DNA of 64,000 nt from contig CM061142.1 in assembly GCA_030789695.1 (NCBI GenBank), positions 352,693,486 to 352,757,485 of the forward strand. The letters run 5' to 3'. The position numbers and the translations under genes are program-made. Origin of the DNA: Scilla litardierei. Lineage: Eukaryota > Streptophyta > Magnoliopsida > Asparagales > Asparagaceae. Shown here piece by piece: positions 10,766 to 22,957 of the stretch (the stretch's first letter is position 1; the number at the start of each line of letters is the position of its first letter). Under the pieces are notes generated by a model. It had not been told where the DNA came from. It worked only from the letters and a program-made list of their open reading frames with translations, and made no database searches.

Positions 10766-11798
10766 TGTAACGGCCAGTTTTCACAGTGCACAGTTTTCTG
10801 TAACAAAGAAAATTTCCAACAATTTCAAAAAGGAGTAAATGAATTTTTTTTAAATTTTTTGTCGCTCAAATCTAAAAACGAACTTCAATTTCATGATCCT
10901 TGCGACGATACGAACCCGTGGATATATTTTTCGTAATTTTTCGGAGTCGATTGTAAAAATCGATATTTTAATGTTAAAATAATAATATTTTTAATTACTT
11001 TTCCCTAATTACTTTTACTTATTACTAATTACCTTAATCTACACCTAACCGTCGGCAACCTTCCACGTTTTGATGATGGGAGAGTTTTAGTCTAAGCTTC
11101 CTACGCTTAGTCAAAATCTCCACCTAACTTCATTTATGGCTAATTGAATTAAGTAATATTTAATAAATAATATATTAGATTTTTATATTATTTTCTAAAC
11201 CTTCTATTAACCCCCTCTCCCTATTTTCATGCACGCTCAGTCAAGGATAGACCCCTCACCATCTCCTTCTCCTCTTGCAGCCAACGAGAAGCCCACTCCC
11301 TTCAGACCATTACTCACAAACTCAAACCCATCGCGCTCCCCCTCCTCTGTGCTCCAAGACCGCTGGAGCTACTCCATCCTCGTCGCCCATTTCCCTCCCA
11401 CCTCTGGCCAGCCTCCTCCTCACCGACATCCAAACACCCCTCCCTTCGCCATCAGTCCATAAACCACTCTCCACCGCCACCTTCCCGAGACCGTCGAGGA
11501 CGTCGTCGTGTCCAAGCCCCCTTGAGCGCCCTCCTCCATGTCGACAACAGCCTCCCCTTTTTCCATTGTCACGAGCTCCCCGTCGGACCCACCGTGCCTC
11601 GACTCCAACCAACCCACGGTGCCACCAAGCCCAACCGAGCCTCCGCCTCGCTACCTCCGAACCATCGCCACCGCCGTGAGCACAGCCCCCACTCCGATGC
11701 AACGGCACCCCAAGTTCATCGCAACTTCAGCTGCTGTTCTCTTCTTTCCCCCCACCACCGCAAGCCCGCCACTCCTGCCACCTCTCCATCATGGCAAC
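10766..11798 (+). repeat. Element D 5' LTR, left part
   Basis: Aligns with 25497-26550 of the 3' LTR over its whole length (same start, same 'catgc(a/t)cgctcagtcaagg' type block at about 11229 and 25961). The second half is rich in C and T and yields long Pro/Ser-rich open frames on both strands. Those frames are not conserved between the two LTR copies and I do not call them genes. The last five bases (GCAAC, 11794-11798) are the target duplication of element E. Confidence 0.85.
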
Positions 11799-12102
11799 TG
11801 ATCGGTCCATATTTTACACCTTTTTTCTACATATTTGCATGCCATTTCGGTTGCTCATATTGCGATTTTCACGATTATTCGATGATATTGTGTTACTTTT
11901 CACTATTTCTTATTTTTGTCGGATTTCAGGAAATATGGAGCGATCGGGAGCAAAAATGAGCTTTAGGGACTTGCACCCACTCCGGAGCATCACCCAAGGC
12001 TCTTTTGAGGGCTGTTCGGCGATGGGGGACAGGTGGAAGAAGAAGGAACTCCGTAGGAGCGACGAGGAGGAGAAACAGAGAAGATTGGGCATTTTAGCAT
12101 GC

Positions 12103-12733
12103 CACTCGGCCGAGTGAAGGAGTCACTCGGCCGAGCAAAGAAGCCCGCTCGGCCGGCCAGATCGGACACGCAGCAGATTGAGTATCAGCGTGCACTCGGC
12201 TGAGCATCGCCAGCCCACTCGGCCGAGCACGGAGACATCACCCACCCGAGTGGCATCACGACGACGGCAAGCAAAAATCTCAGACTTACTGGAATCCGTC
12301 AGGCGATTGAGGGTTCCGACTCGGACGAGTACCGAATGCCCCGCGGCCGAGTGAGTAAAGCCACTCGGCCGAGCCACCCCCGGAGACAGACCCCTGAGGA
12401 ACTCGAAGTTACTGGAATTTTACAGGGTCTATCACTCGGACGAGTAGAGAAGCCCACTCGACCGAGTAGAGAAGTCCACTCGGCCGAGTGATGCCGAGGA
12501 CACGCAGCGCCCAGATTTTCAGACAGCCTCCCACTCTTTTGAAATATTCTATCATTCCAGCAACCAAAGTATTTTTCTCATATTTTTCATGGATAGTATA
12601 CTTCATGACGGTTCCAACGCCGCCAAGAACGTGCAAATCGGAGGTCGGATGAAATCTGGGGAATTTCTGCAAGTTGATGCTGCAGTGCTGGAATTTCCAC
12701 TCGGCCGGGTCACATGTTCCACTCGGCCGAGTG
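12103..12733. repeat. Palindrome motif array of LTR E (CTCGGCCGAG)
   Basis: About 15 copies of the perfect palindrome CTCGGCCGAG or variants such as CTCGGACGAG, CTCGACCGAG and CTCGGCTGAG, usually within cActcggccgagtg. The same array is at 18147-18777 in the 3' LTR. It sits within U3, ending about 95 bp before the TATA box. Several differences between the two LTR copies are C-to-T changes within the motif. Confidence 0.9.
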
Positions 12734-12827
12734 CTGCCTGGGCCCAGATTTTAAGTTGCGGTTTGGGCTGTTTTTGGGCACGAATTTGAGGGGTTTTCTA
12801 GGGTTATTTGCTAGGGTTTTGGGAGAG

Positions 12828-12836
12828 TATTTAAGG
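12828..12836 (+). promoter_or_regulatory. Probable TATA box of LTR E
   Basis: tatttaagg downstream of the motif array, in the same relative position as the TATA boxes of LTRs B, F and H. It is a less canonical match than those. An identical copy lies near 18872 in the 3' LTR. Confidence 0.5.
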
Positions 12837-13997
12837 GGTTTGTAGCCACCATTAGAGAGGATCCCCATTATGTTTTCTTAGCCCCCATATGTTTTTCTTA
12901 GGATTATTTTAGAGGTTAGGCCATGCCCTAGGCCCCCTCTTGGATTTAAAAGCTTGTATTTGGATTGAAGATCTTCATCAAGCTAAGTATCTTGTTCTTA
13001 TTATTTGAATCTTTGTTTTTTCTATCTTTTTGTATGCAAGCAATGATTTCTATTGATTCTCATATCCTTATTGCTATGCTAGAGTAGATTTGTTGTTCTA
13101 GTGTTTGGGGATGAACCCTATGGATCTAATTTCATATTTGTGAAGAATGAATTCTAAATTGCTAGAATTGCTAGGAGGTTAGGTTGTGATTGATTTCCTA
13201 CAGATAGCTAGGGATTTCCATCGATTTGGGATTTGCAAGAGATTGGATTCTAATCGATGGGAAGGCCTAGATATTCGATTTAGGTTTACAATTGGGTTTC
13301 TTTAGATTTGGTTTGCAAGAGATTGGACCAAAGCTAGGATTTTTAATTGTAAATCTATACACATATTCGTTTGCAAGAGATTGGACGAATACGAACTATC
13401 ACAACCTAGATCGTAACTCGAGTTTGCACGAGAGTGGGCTCGAGAGGCGATTGAACGATGATGTCGATCCTCATGCTAGTGGCTTAGGTTAGGGTTTGCA
13501 AGAGATTGGGCCCTAACCTAGTGTTGCTATAGACCAGCAATAACGCGAGAGCGTGAGCTTGGTTCTACATTAAGTTGCGACTAGTTCACCTCAACACAAG
13601 TCTAGCAATATTGAGATTCACTATTAACAATGATGCATGACGGTCCGTAGTGGGAATTCCCTAGCCCTAGACGTCTTTATTTGATTTTATATCCCCATAC
13701 TTTGCCCGACGATTGTGACAGAATCTTCGCAAGGCAAATTCCCTCTTTTATTATATTGTATTTGAATCGATATTTGACCGATTTCTCTATCTCCGACACC
13801 GACATCCATCACCATTGCCAGTACATTATACCATAACCATCTCCACCAATAAAACGTTCGTAGTCAGACCAACCTAGGATAGATTGGAGACAACACCACC
13901 TCCTCGTGTTCGATACCCGCTCGCCACTTGACCGTGCGCTTGCGGTAAAACTACAACCATCGCTCCGGGACGTGTATCCGGGGTGCGATCAAGTTTT

Positions 13998-14015
13998 TGG
14001 CGCCGTTGCCGGGGA
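13998..14015 (+). other. Primer binding site, tRNA-Asp type (element E)
   Basis: tggcgccgttgccgggga, six bases after the 5' LTR. It is complementary to the 3' end of plant tRNA-Asp, the primer used by Athila/Tat-type Ty3 elements. Confidence 0.93.
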
Positions 14016-14188
14016 GGTGTTTCCCGTTGGGTGCCAATTTGTCACAATTAGGTTGATTAGACTACGAAAAAAAATAAATAAATAAATAAAAAGGAATTTT
14101 TCACCCCTGCCACCATTATTATCATTTCTATATTCTTTTGTACCACTGATATTTTTCTACAGGTATTTATCTTTGTTGATCAGGTGTT

Positions 14189-15643
14189 ATGGATTACACT
14201 ACGTGGACCACAGATTTTGATCAGAGTGCTCAGATGGGAGAATACTATTATGATCAGAGTGCTCAGATGGGAGAATACTATTATGATCAGAGTGCTCAGA
14301 TGGGAGAATACTATTATGATCAGACTGCTCAGATGGGAGAATACTTTTTTGAGGAGATGCACTGGCCCGAGCTTGATGAGAGACAAAGGATCTTTTTTGA
14401 TGAGATGAATGCACACCAGGTTGAAATGCAAGCCGGGCTTGAAAAGGGTAACCTTCTATTGGAACGGGTGAAGAGGCAACTTGAAATGAATGCGCTCATG
14501 TTTAAGGTTGCGATGATTCCCCAAGATATCAGTTCTGTTCCTTCATCTTATGGGCAAGAAGCATCTCCAATCATATTACCAGAGCCAGAATGTGCCGCCG
14601 CCGATCCCACATCCTACAATACAGCTATTGCATATGAAGAGTGGATGGACGAAGGTACAGTGGAGGAAGCAGAAATTGAGCCACCAGCGCAGCCAGAAGA
14701 GGATGGATTTCAGAGATTACTGGAGGGTCTCTTGGAGTCAGTGAGGTTCACCGGTTCAGAGAGCATTACAGCAGGTGATGCATTTGAGCTACGATTTGCA
14801 GATTTTGTTATGAACCGTGTTTCAGCTGCAGGAAAAATAGAGGAGGACATCCATGTCAGTCTTGAGGGGGATAGACTATATTTTCGGATTGCTTGCGGGC
14901 ATTCCCCTCCACATGATACATCCCCACAAGTTGACACACCTGAGCAGCCAGCATCACCATCCCAGAGAGAGCCTACATTGATAGTTGATGAGAAGGCAAA
15001 GGAGCACACTATCGAGCCAGAGCATGCTTTTGAGGAGGCCTTACACACAGAGCCAGAGCTTATCACCGAGGAGGTCATGCATCGGGACGAGGACACAGCC
15101 ATTCATGAGGATCCCGAGCACTATCCTCCTCCATTAGAGCTTCCGCAGCCACCTCATCCTCCCACTGACGCAGAGGACTACCCCACAGAGCTTTTGGCCC
15201 CCCTTCAGGGAGATCTCTTTACTCCCTCGCCCTTTATCTTTGATTTCCCTCCAGTGTATGATGTTTTTTATGATTCATCGTGCCTTTTGCAGGATTCATG
15301 TACATACGATCAAGAGGTACGATGGGACGTATATGAGGAGGAGGGCGAGGAGTTAGCACCCATGGACACATATGAATATGATCAAGTGGTGCACTGGGAT
15401 GAGTCTGATGATGATGAGGAGCATCTTGATGGGGTCCACATCTATGATCTAGATTTACCTGAGCAGCATAGAGAAGACACCGTGGAGACAGCTATCACGG
15501 CACATGAGGATATTGGATTATTTCCAGGGAAGTATCGTCCACCATTATTTATTCCATACATTTCTATAGACGATTCTCTTTGGGATACTTTTATTATGAG
15601 GGTGAAATTTTTGCGGCGAACTGATGCATCCTATTCTCTGTAG
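14189..15643 (+). CDS. Unrecognised acidic protein in the gag position of element E, 484 aa
   Basis: I do not recognise this protein. It is the only long ORF in the element and starts 174 bp after the primer site, where gag normally lies. Residues 11-54 are four tandem copies of an 11-residue unit (DQSAQMGEYYY). A heptad-like Glu/Met/Leu-rich segment follows at about 60-100 and could be coiled coil. The rest is strongly acidic with Pro/Glu/His-rich low-complexity stretches and repeated DTYEYDQ-like pieces near residues 375 and 395. There is no CCHC knuckle, no DSGA/DLGA protease motif and no RT motif. No stop or frameshift interrupts it, which argues for some past constraint. It could be a highly diverged Gag or an unrelated acquired protein. 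Confidence 0.6.
   Translation: MDYTTWTTDFDQSAQMGEYYYDQSAQMGEYYYDQSAQMGEYYYDQTAQMGEYFFEEMHWPELDERQRIFFDEMNAHQVEMQAGLEKGNLLLERVKRQLEMNALMFKVAMIPQDISSVPSSYGQEASPIILPEPECAAADPTSYNTAIAYEEWMDEGTVEEAEIEPPAQPEEDGFQRLLEGLLESVRFTGSESITAGDAFELRFADFVMNRVSAAGKIEEDIHVSLEGDRLYFRIACGHSPPHDTSPQVDTPEQPASPSQREPTLIVDEKAKEHTIEPEHAFEEALHTEPELITEEVMHRDEDTAIHEDPEHYPPPLELPQPPHPPTDAEDYPTELLAPLQGDLFTPSPFIFDFPPVYDVFYDSSCLLQDSCTYDQEVRWDVYEEEGEELAPMDTYEYDQVVHWDESDDDEEHLDGVHIYDLDLPEQHREDTVETAITAHEDIGLFPGKYRPPLFIPYISIDDSLWDTFIMRVKFLRRTDASYSL
14219..14350 (+). repeat. 33-bp tandem repeat, four copies
   Basis: Four head-to-tail copies starting at 14219, 14252, 14285 and 14318, in frame with the ORF. The first three are identical at nucleotide level and the fourth differs at a few bases. 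This implies recent expansion. Confidence 0.97.
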
Positions 15644-17842
15644 GGTACAGGTGGAGTCCTTGTGGGAATGCTGGAGGATGCATTGCTGGAGTTCATTGGT
15701 GTTCGCGGACGCATGCACCTGGCGGAGCCACGAAAAGAGAAGTTGGAGCAGTTGCCTGCACCGGCAAAGATACTGGATCCGCCTTTTGCTATAGGTGATA
15801 TCAATCCAGTAGTGTAGAAATTTTTATGCTTTAAATAAACACGAATTCTCTCGACAGCGAGAGGACCGTATAGATTTGCTTGAATAAATATCACCTCATA
15901 TGATGGCAACAAAAATCTTTTACACCCCAAACCCATTATATACATTAATTGCCCTCTCCATATTTTGATGTGTCACATCCTTTTGCTCACCACATTCGAG
16001 CTTTTCTTTCAAGCGAATACTCACTTTCTTATTCATTTGACTTGATCACGCTTTGCAAAGCCATGACATTTTTGGTCGAGTTACTTGTATAGGATTGTTT
16101 GGCATAAGCTTGGGGGAAAGCGCTCTCATGCATCATTGTATGTGCATGTAGTTGCATTAGGATTTCATGTCATTCATAACATCATTTTTCATTCACCCCC
16201 TTATTATTATCGTTGTTCCTCATATTCTTTCATTATGATCACATTGAGGACAATGTGAAGTTTAAGCTTGGGGGAGTGCATTTCCATGCCATTTAGATGC
16301 ATTAGTTGCATTTTTACTTTATTTTAGGATTTTTAAAATTTTGCATTTTTACTTTATTTTAGGATTTTTAAAATTTTTCAAAATTTTTGCATCATCTTTT
16401 TGATTTTTCCATCTTATTTTCCTTTTATGTGTGTTCATGCATCATATTGTGTGCTTGTTTTTCTTTTCTTTCCTCTCTTTTATTTTATTTTCTTTATTTT
16501 CTTTTACTTCTTTTCCTTCTTTTGCTAGATTTGTTCCTTATGATGATATCTCTTATTGCTTTAGTAACCATCACGATGCTTATTATTCTTTGACATGCTA
16601 CTTAGAGTATTCCATAGTCTTGCTATTCACATGTGCTTGCAAATCTATTTCTCTTGATGACCCCTCTAAGTGATCGCATGATATTCATTGAAACTGAATG
16701 TATGGATCAGTGTTTGATATGCTTTTGTTGGAAATGCACCAAGATTCACGCATCATTAGTATATCTGAAGCATCAGTTTTATTGTCTTATTCACCTTCTG
16801 TTGCATGCCTGATATGGTTGTAGACTTTACCGCTTGACTTCACTTTTTATTGAGATGATTGAGAATATCCATGCTTACATATGAGTTTTAGTTGATGTAT
16901 TATCTTATTGAACCGTTCGTGCACATCTTAGAGTGAACCGAGTGTTACATTATTTCTTTCTCCACATATATCTTTTTATTCTCTACATGTCACTTGAGTT
17001 CACCTCCTAAAGCTACTTATATCGCATCTATTTCCCAAAAAAAAATCCCCACAAAAGAAAAGTTAGCTCCAAAAGTCCAAAAAGCCAAAAAGGAGCCAAA
17101 ATCCAAAAATACAAATCATATAGCTCCTACAAAAATCCAAAAAGAAAAATGAGAAACAAAAAGAGAAAAAAGAAAAAAAAGAAAAATATTTCTCATCTCA
17201 TTATTGGAGCCACAAAATACTTGGGAAAACCAAGGCAAAAATCCCATTTTCCACTATTATATTCCTTTGGATGCGACGCCTCAAGCTAAGCTTGGGGGGG
17301 TGAATTCATTTGACCATATGAGTGAGTGCGACATTAGAGTGGAGAGGTGCACGAATGGGGAAGTTTGATAATGCTGAAACTTAGCAAAATACTTTAGTTA
17401 TGGAGATTTCTTATGAATCGATATAAATGTGTGAATGCCATGATTTATTCCATTCTCCATTGCATGTTTGGTGTGATTCTTATATGCTCCATTTATAACT
17501 TTTGATTGAAAAGTGCATTGCCAACATTTGTATATTAAATCCTATGAAATGCGTGACGTGGATATGAATTGATTGTATGAATTTAGAGGATCCCTTTTGT
17601 TGTTCTTAAAAGCTTGCAAGTACCATGTTTATGTAAGATATGAAATCCTTATAGCATGTGATTAGTATTTTCCAAGTTATCGTGATGTCTAGCTTATGGC
17701 TTGAGATCTGAGAGAATAATCTAGCGACCCCTTCCACCTCGTGTTCTTTCTTTTCCATTTCATTTTCTTTGTTTTCATCTCCCGAGTTCGTCTCTCTACT
17801 TTTCTTCCTCGAGGACGAGTAAGAGGCAAGCTTGGGGGATTT
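15644..17842 (+). other. Element E 3' non-coding region with four PPT-like motifs
   Basis: No gene is visible. 'aagcttggggg' occurs at 16106-16120, 16264-16276, 17287-17300 and, as the true terminal polypurine tract, 17828-17842. The first follows 'ggcat', the second follows an 'acaatgtgaag' block, the third follows 'gacgcctcaagct', and the last follows 'cctcgaggacgagtaagag'. Element A shares the third and fourth; element H shares the second and fourth. Confidence 0.75.
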
Positions 17843-20035
17843 TGATCGGTCCATATTTTACACCTTTTTTCTACATATTTGCATGCCATTTCGGTTGCTC
17901 ATATTGCGATTTTCACGATTATTCGATGATATTGTGTTACTTTTCACTATTTCTTGTTTTTGTCGGATTTCAGGAAATATGGAGCGATCGGGAGCAAAAA
18001 TGAGCTTTAGGGACTTGCACCCACTCCGGAGCGTCACCCAAGGCTCTTTTGAGGGCTGTTCGGCGATGGGAGACAGGTGGAAGAAGAAGGAACTCCGTAG
18101 GAGCGACGAGGAGGAGAAACGGAGAAGATTGGGCATTTTAGCATGCCACTCGGCCGAGTGAAGGAGTCACTCGGCCGAGCAAAGAAGCCCGCTCGGCCGG
18201 CCAGATCGGACACGCAGCAGATTGAGTATCAGCGTGCACTCGGCCGAGCATCGCCAGCCCACTCGGCCGAGCACGGAGACATCACCCGCCCGAGTGGCAT
18301 CACGACGACGGCAAGCAAAAATCTCAGACTTACTGGAATCTGTCAGGCGATTGAGGGTTCCGACTCGGACGAGTACCGAATGCCCCGCGGCCGAGTGAGT
18401 AAAGCCACTCGGCTGAGCCACCCCCGGAGACAGACCCCTGAGGAACTCGAAGTTACTGGAATTTTACAGGGTCTTTCACTCGGACGAGTAGAGAAGCCCA
18501 CTCGACCGAGTAGAGAAGTCCACTCGGCCGAGTGATGCCGAGGACACGCAGCGCCCAGATTTTCAGACAGCCTCCCACTCTTTTGAAATCTTCTATCATT
18601 CCAGCAATCAAATTATTTTTCTCATATTTTTTATGGATAGTAGACTTCATGACGGTTCCAACGCCGCCAAGAACGTGCAAATCGGAGGTCGGATGAAATC
18701 TGGGGAATTTCTGCAAGTTGATGCTGCAGTGCTAGAATTTCCACTCGGCCGGGTCACATGTTCCACTCGGCCGAGTGCGGCCTGGGCCCAGATTTTAAGT
18801 TGCGGTTTGGGCTGTTTTTGGGCACGAATTTGAGGGGTTTTCTAGGGTTATTTGCTAGGGTTTTGGGAGAGTATTTAAGGGGTTTGTAGCCACCATTAGA
18901 GAGGATCCCCATTATGTTTTCTTAGCCCACATATGTTTTTCTTAGGATTATTTTAGAGGTTAGGCCATGCCCTAGGCCCCCTCTTGGATCTAAAAGCTTG
19001 TATTTGGATTGAAGATCTTCATCAAGCTAAGTATCTTGTTCTTATTATTTGAATCTTTGTTTTTTCTATCATTTTGTATGTAAGCAATGATTTCTATTGA
19101 TTCTCATATCCTTATTGCTATGCTAGAGTAGATTTGTTGTTCTAGTGTTTGGGGATGAACCCTATGGATCTAATTTCATATTTGTGAAGAATGAATTCTA
19201 AATTGCTAGAATTGCTAGGAGGTTAGGTTGTGATTGATTTCCTACGGATAGCTAGGGATTTCCATCGATTTAGGATTTGCAAGAGATTGGATTCTAATCG
19301 ATGGGAAGGCCTAGATATTCGATTTAGGTTTACAATTGGGTTTCTCTAGATTTGGTTTGCAAGAGATTGGACCAAAGCTAGGATTTTTAATTGTAAATAT
19401 ATACACATATTCGTTTGCAAGAGATTGGACGAATACGAACTATCACAACCTAGATCGTAACTCGAGTTTGCACGAGAGTGGGCTCGAGAGGCGATTGAAC
19501 GATGATGTCGATCCTCATGCTAGTGGCTTAGGTTAGGGTTTGCAAGAGATTGGGCCCTAACCTAGTGTTGCTATAGACTGGCAATAGCGCGAGAGCGTGA
19601 GCTTGGTTCTACATTAAGTTGCGACTAGTTCACCTCAACACAAGTCTAGTAATATTGAGATTCACTATTAACAATGATGCATGAAGGTCCGTAGTGGGAA
19701 TTCCCTAGCCCTAGACGTCTTTATTTGATTTTTTATCCCCATACTTTGCCCGACGATTGTGACAGAATCGTCGCAAGGCAAATTCCCTCTGTTATTATAT
19801 TGTATTTGAATCGATATTTGACCGATTTCTCTATCTCCGACACCGACATCCATCACCATTGCCATTATATTATACCATAACCATCTCCACCAATAAAACG
19901 TTCATAGTCAGACCAACCTAGGATAGATTGGAGCCAATACCACTCCCGCGTGTTCGATACCCGCTCGCCACTTGACCGTGCGCTTGCGGTAAAACTACAA
20001 CCGTCGCTCCGGGACATGTATCCGGGGTGCGATCA
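17843..20035 (+). repeat. Element E 3' LTR
   Basis: 2193 bp, the same length as the 5' LTR and about 98% identical by eye. It carries the motif array at 18147-18777. It ends in gtgcgatca at 20035, followed by the GCAAC duplication and then the resumed LTR of D. Confidence 0.95.
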
Positions 20036-20040
20036 GCAAC

Positions 20041-22957
20041 CCAGACCCGTCGATGAGCTCCTCTAGCGACACCATAGAACTCCAACGGAGCAACTCCGAT
20101 CAGCCCCCACATCTCCACACCATCGCGGCTACCCCGCTTGCCACCCTCGCTACCCTCATCACCGGAGATCCATCGCTCTGCCCTGAGCCGCACAGCGCCA
20201 CCAACGGCTCCGCGTCATGATCTCCTATTCCCAACGGCTCTGTTCGTTGTTTTCCCACTGCCACAGCTGCTGCGATGCTGACACCACTGTCCGCCGATGT
20301 CACCAGCGACGCGGACCCACCAGCGTCGCCGCCGCCCCTAGCGGCTGCCCACGCCGCCGCTGCCGTGCCTGGTATCGAAAGAGAGAAGAAAGAACGATGA
20401 TGGTATTAAGAGAGGTATACTGGTATATATACGAGTTTATATAATTAGTGTGTGTGTGTGTGCGCGCGCGCGCGCGCGTGCGCGCGTGTGTGTAAGCTAG
20501 ATATGTAAGATAAAATTGATATTAAATTAAATACAAATCAGAAAAATACCCAGAGACAACCGAAAAATCCATCACGTCGCATAGAACGTGTAGACGCTAA
20601 AAACATCCCAATCTGGGACTTATATTTTTAAAAATGATTTTTCCAAGATATAAGTGATTAATTCTAAATTTCTTTTAAAATTTGTATCTTCTAATAATGC
20701 ACGTATTTTTCCAATACAAAAAATACAGTTGTATTCTACTAATCAAGACAAACATTTTGACAGGTCATATGAAATATTTTGACGGGTACATTTCTTTAAA
20801 TAAATCTTCAAACATTTGCGATATCTATTTTCTAGTTTAGAAATGCAGTTTTAAATCAATAAAATTGATTTTAAGCTTTCAAACAAATTATACAAAATAC
20901 ATATGAGCTTTTAAAAATATTTTCTTTTTATATAAAATTATTTTCCTCACATATAGATTTTCTTAAAATTATTAGCGCGCATTTTTCCCGTTTTACGATA
21001 TATTGAAAATAGAAACTGCTAATAAAAATACATTAAAAATAGTATAGCCTTAACCCAGTTGTTTCTAATGTTTACTGGAACCGTTTCTCGTGCACGAATT
21101 CCCTTGGAAGCTCTAGCTCCAGCCTCGGCTTATCACGATGCTCCTTAAACTCGTAAGTCACTCTAATTCTATTTTAAGAAGCTAAACAAGTGTACTAGTA
21201 TGAAATTAAGACATTACATATAGCCTCAGAATGGCTATTAAATTGAACACATGAATATAGACCTAATTAAATAGGAAACTAAACTTATAGTCACAAAACA
21301 ATTATTAACTTAAGCATACGACATTGCCAACTTTCAACTTTGGTAGTTGTAGCACGCAACCATCTACTTGGGTAAACTGTATACTAATGGAAATAGCACA
21401 TGCTTGAAGCATGGGATCAACATCATTGTTGTTGGACTTGTACATATCCTCAAATTTCTTAGCATCCGCTTTGCTTTGGCCCAGTCAATTTGAAAAGGGT
21501 TCTTAACTTTCTGGTTTTCAATAAGAAAGTCAATCAGTGGTCCTTGTTTAGCTATCATAGTGAATAAAAAGGAACTACTCCACTGGTTATTAATATAATC
21601 GATGGAGCAGATGTGATAATTGGTAATCTTAATATTGGTACCACCCGGTGTCTAGGATCATTTGTGCCAAAGTTTGGATCACCCTGCTTGCGTGGATAGT
21701 GACATGCTTGGCCATACCTGACCGACCATGTATGCATGGATCAATGTTAGAATTCCAATTATCATCATTTTGCAAGCATTGATTATAAATACCTTCAAAT
21801 GAGTTTATTCAACCTTTCATCGCATGTAAACACATATTCACCATGATAACTCTTGTTCACTCTTGTCCACAATGTTTTGATGTGTTTCACATAAAAATTA
21901 TGCATGAACTTTGCATACACTTGTTGCATGATTGCTCACGTTTAAATAGTCACATTACTCGCTGCATGACATCTATAACTCAGTGAATGCTAATGAATTA
22001 TCGAATGGAATATCTTGTGGAATATCTTGTGGTACATTTTGTGGTATATGTTGGGGTATATCTGTATAATATCTTGTGGAACATCTCGTAATAAACATAT
22101 ACTTGATTCACATGACATGTCACTGGGGTTTGGGGTAACTCATAGTTTGAGAGAGTGTGGGAGTGAATGGAGTTCATTTACCTGCTGCCTGTGTCGGCGA
22201 ACAAAGATGCATTTGTCGGTAAAACCTTACATGCTGCATGTGTCGGTAAAACCTTACATGCTGCATGTGTCGGCAAACACCTACCACTAACAGTGTAAGT
22301 CCCTTCTGGGTAAAGTGTACCCAGGCAAGAGATGAACTCAATGGTTACATATCATACTCTCCAACTTGAGTCACATAGTTTAATTACTACTTGCAAAACT
22401 ACAGTGCTGCCTGTTTGTCTTAATGTTGTTACTCCACATGCATGCTTATCTTACTATTGTTGCTACCTTACATGCTTTGTTACCATGTTATATATGCCAT
22501 GTCATAGTTGTTTCTCTCATACGTTATTTGCATGTATGACTGATGTTCCTTTAATTGTCACATTTGCATGAATACATGTAGTTAGTTTCCACAGCCTATT
22601 CATTCCCATGCTTGTACACTGCTTTAACTACTATTTCTTGAATTGTTGTGACTTACCTACGATTCCGTTTCATGGCACCAGCAGTCGACGAACAGATTTA
22701 AGAGGAGACCCTTGAGTTTGAAAAGCCAGAGTTTGACCATGTGACTGCTGATTTTCTAGGGCTTAAGTTGTGTATTTTCAGCTCTACTTCTTTTCTTTCA
22801 TATATCCTTGTTGAATTATATGGATTGTAATAAAATGGACACTATTTGAGTATTTTTGTTCATCTCTGCATCGTCGCTATATTGTTTTTACTGGTGATCT
22901 GCAGACCTGCAAATAAATCAAATAAGTAATGGTCCCCCTAAGTGTGGGTCGTTACCA
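20041..22957 (+). repeat. Element D 5' LTR, right part
   Basis: Aligns with 26548-26908 plus 49743-52289 of the 3' LTR. It contains a (TG)n(CG)n tract, 12-14 bp tandem units related to 'gtggaatatcttgtgg' (about 22005-22085; also 51328-51410), and short repeats of 'gtcggtaaaaccttacatgctgc' type (about 22211-22275). It ends in gtgggtcgttacc. Confidence 0.85.
20448..20493. repeat. (TG)n(CG)n alternating purine-pyrimidine tract
   Basis: About 46 bp of alternating TG, CG and TG dinucleotides in the 5' LTR of D. The corresponding place in the 3' LTR (about 49785-49810) is a TA repeat instead, so the tract has changed since insertion. Confidence 0.95.

Larger units (their letters stand above)
11799..13991 (+). 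repeat. Element E 5' LTR
   Basis: Begins TGATCGGTCC and ends GTGCGATCA, so the ends are short inverted repeats. In order it has: a T-rich first 130 bp ending in 'ggatttcag' (acceptor-like), the CTCGGCCGAG array (12103-12733), a TATA box (12828), and four degenerate copies of 'tttgcaagagattgg' spread over 13225-13515. It ends with a block containing gttcgataccc and gtgcgcttgcgg shared with LTRs A and H. Confidence 0.95.
11799..20035 (+). mobile_element. Element E: complete non-autonomous Athila-like Ty3 retrotransposon (8237 bp)
   Basis: Structurally complete: two 2193-bp LTRs (11799-13991, 17843-20035), perfect 5-bp target duplication GCAAC (11794-11798 and 20036-20040), tRNA-Asp primer site and terminal polypurine tract. 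The empty site can be read in the other LTR of D near 26543, where the flanks are contiguous. I counted roughly 40-50 differences between the LTRs by eye, about 2%, so insertion is fairly recent. The internal region (3851 bp) has one long ORF and no gag, protease, RT or integrase signature. Confidence 0.95.

Noticed and set aside
11229..12117. Several Pro/Ser/Thr-rich open frames on both strands in the D LTR and start of E
   Set aside because: C/T-rich LTR sequence, multiple overlapping frames, no conserved domain; the frames differ between the two D LTR copies.
13998..14015. Possible tRNA gene at the tRNA-Asp match
   Set aside because: It is complementary to only the tRNA 3' end and sits right after an LTR, so it is a primer binding site.
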